From the NCBI RefSeq assembly GCF_003173575.1, contig NZ_QGNY01000001.1:186001-250000 (forward strand): a stretch of 64,000 bases of DNA, in the 5' to 3' direction. The position numbers and the translations under genes were made by a program. The notes beneath the pieces were generated by a model. That model was not told the DNA's origin. It searched no databases and saw only the letters and a program-made list of their open reading frames with translations. The stretch's first letter is position 1. Each line of letters starts with the position of its first letter. The DNA is from Pedobacter paludis. Its GTDB lineage: Bacteria > Bacteroidota > Bacteroidia > Sphingobacteriales > Sphingobacteriaceae. Positions 62,609-64,000 of the stretch are shown here, piece after piece.

Positions 62609-64000
62609 ATGAACATTAAAATCTACATATCGATTATCAGCATTTGGTTCATACCATTCACAAAAGTGGTAGCACAGGTTTCGTTGCAAAAAACCACTTG
62701 CGAGATGCTCGTAAATCCGTTGGGGATTGATGTTCAGAAACCCCGTTTGGCCTGGCATATTATTTCGAACGAAAGAAACGTGATGCAAACCGCTTATCAG
62801 GTTTTGGTTGCTTCCTCATTAGAGCAATTAAACGCAAACAATGGTGATTATTGGGATTCAGGAAAAGTGAATTCTGCTGAATCCATCCACATAATTTACA
62901 ATGGAAAAGCGTTGACAAGTCGTACTAAAGTTTACTGGAAAGTTAAAGTCTGGACCACAGTCGGCCAAAGCGAATGGTCGGGCAACAATTACTTTTCGAT
63001 TGGTTTATTGTATTACAAAGACTGGCCGAAAGGCTGGATAGGTTTCGACAGAGCTTTTCCGTGGGATAACATCAAAACCGATTCACGCTTATCTGCAAGG
63101 TATTTCAGAAAAGAATTTCAAAGTTCAAAAACTGTAAAATCAGCTACGGCCTCTATCATTGGATTGGGTTTATACGAGCTTTTTATCAACGGAAAAAAAG
63201 TTGGAGAAGATGTTTTGTCGCCATCGCCAACTGATTACACCAAAAATGTAAAATACAATACTTTCGATGTAACCGACTACATTCAAAACGGAAAGAATGC
63301 TGTGGGTACAATCTTAGGTAACGGTCGGTTCTTTGCCATGCGACAAAATGAAAAACCTTATAAAATCAAAACGTTCGGTTTCCCGAAAATGCTGATGAAC
63401 ATCAATATCGTTTACACCGACGGCACAACGGCGAATATTGATACCGATGACAGCTGGAAAGGAACAGCCGACGGACCCATCAGAACCAACAACGAGTATG
63501 ATGGTGAAGAGTATGATGCAACTAAAGATTTTTCAGGTTGGAATAAAATTGGTTTTGATGATAGCAAATGGGCAAAAGCAGAATTTGTTCAGGAACCTTC
63601 AGGTGTAATCGAGGCGCAAATGAATGAAAATATGCGGGTGATGAAGACGCTTAAGCCCGTTTCAATCAAAAAACTTTCTAACGACCGATACATCCTTGAC
63701 ATGGGGCAAAATATGGTGGGTTGGTTGCAAATCAAAGTAAAAGGTTTAAAAGGAAAGCAAATTAAAATGCGTTTTGCCGAATCACTTCAGGATAACGGTG
63801 AACTCTTTACTGCTAATCTTCGCAATGCGAAATGCACCGATTTATATACTTTAAAAGGCGGTGAAACCGAAACTTGGGAGCCTACTTTTGCCTATCGAGG
63901 CTTTAGATATGTAGAACTTTCGGGTTACACTTATCAGCCATCGGTAAACGATTTTGTGGGTAAAATGATTTACGATAACATTAAAACGGTCGGCACTTTC
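62609..64000 (+). CDS. GH78 alpha-L-rhamnosidase (partial)
   Basis: 464 codons are open from the ATG at 62609 to the window edge; the catalytic barrel lies outside. The signal peptide is followed by LQKTTCEMLVNPLGIDVQKP, the start typical of GH78 enzymes, then the fibronectin-like domain with TKVYWKVKVW, the jelly-roll with RYFRKEF and GLGLYELFINGKKVGED-like segments, and the second beta domain with RYILDMGQNMVGWLQIKVKG. Enzymes of this family remove terminal alpha-L-rhamnose from rhamnogalacturonan. A REP-like palindrome lies directly upstream. The organism evidently needs rhamnose removal together with the other side-chain enzymes. Confidence 0.9.
   Translation, partial: MNIKIYISIISIWFIPFTKVVAQVSLQKTTCEMLVNPLGIDVQKPRLAWHIISNERNVMQTAYQVLVASSLEQLNANNGDYWDSGKVNSAESIHIIYNGKALTSRTKVYWKVKVWTTVGQSEWSGNNYFSIGLLYYKDWPKGWIGFDRAFPWDNIKTDSRLSARYFRKEFQSSKTVKSATASIIGLGLYELFINGKKVGEDVLSPSPTDYTKNVKYNTFDVTDYIQNGKNAVGTILGNGRFFAMRQNEKPYKIKTFGFPKMLMNINIVYTDGTTANIDTDDSWKGTADGPIRTNNEYDGEEYDATKDFSGWNKIGFDDSKWAKAEFVQEPSGVIEAQMNENMRVMKTLKPVSIKKLSNDRYILDMGQNMVGWLQIKVKGLKGKQIKMRFAESLQDNGELFTANLRNAKCTDLYTLKGGETETWEPTFAYRGFRYVELSGYTYQPSVNDFVGKMIYDNIKTVGTF

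Noticed and set aside
1-64000. CRISPR arrays and insertion sequence transposases
   Set aside because: No regularly spaced direct repeats and no DDE or IS200-type transposase motifs were seen; the only recombinase is the tyrosine integrase.

Overview
This AT-rich window looks like the chromosome of a Bacteroidota species, most likely a Pedobacter-like member of the Sphingobacteriaceae. The reasons are the SusC/SusD pair, a Bacteroidota-type integrase and BtgA/BtgB mobilization proteins, signal peptides ending in FAQ or lipoprotein cysteines, few Shine-Dalgarno sites, and many palindromic intergenic repeats. The assignment is inference from gene content.

Region 1 (1-2.7 kb, minus strand) is the sbcD-sbcC DNA-repair operon; sbcC runs off the left edge. 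Region 2 (about 2.7-14.8 kb) is an integrated mobilizable element. It holds two small helix-turn-helix genes, a hairpin-rich stretch that may be oriT, and btgA and btgB. Cargo follows: a DUF4259 protein, a zinc-ribbon protein, a 43-residue micro-protein, a HEPN gene with a partner, an XRE regulator, a TIR/deoxyribosyltransferase-like protein coupled to a very basic protein, an amber-interrupted pseudogene and an ORF6N protein. A tyrosine integrase lies next to the 3' end of tRNA-Lys(UUU). The left end of the element was not found.

Region 3 (15.1-22.1 kb) is sugar metabolism: a degenerate Nudix regulator, a HAD phosphatase, a secreted aldose 1-epimerase, then a minus-strand block resembling the non-phosphorylative L-fucose pathway (SDR, FAH-type hydrolase, mutarotase broken by an in-frame TAG, lactonase-like amidohydrolase, FMN-dependent 2-hydroxyacid dehydrogenase). 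Fuconate dehydratase is not in the window.

Region 4 (22.4-64 kb, almost all plus strand) is a large pectin-directed polysaccharide utilization locus. It encodes an unclassified glucuronidase-like TIM-barrel protein, an (alpha/alpha)6 hydrolase, GH28, GH95 with an inserted jelly-roll, GH2-malectin, a sodium symporter, a DapA-family aldolase, an AraC regulator, a fucose-isomerase-like protein, DUF3826, SusC/SusD, two tandem PL1 pectate lyases, a DUF6298-like two-domain protein, GH140, GH43-like, an unclassified beta-propeller, an SGNH esterase, a second GH2 and a truncated GH78. Together these suggest depolymerisation of homogalacturonan and rhamnogalacturonan side chains, import by SusCD, and breakdown of L-fucose, L-rhamnose and L-galactose-type sugars. 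The regions upstream of susC and of the first lyase share diverged copies of the same sequence blocks, suggesting common control. REP-like palindromes are scattered through the second half; one has changed the apparent start of the esterase gene.
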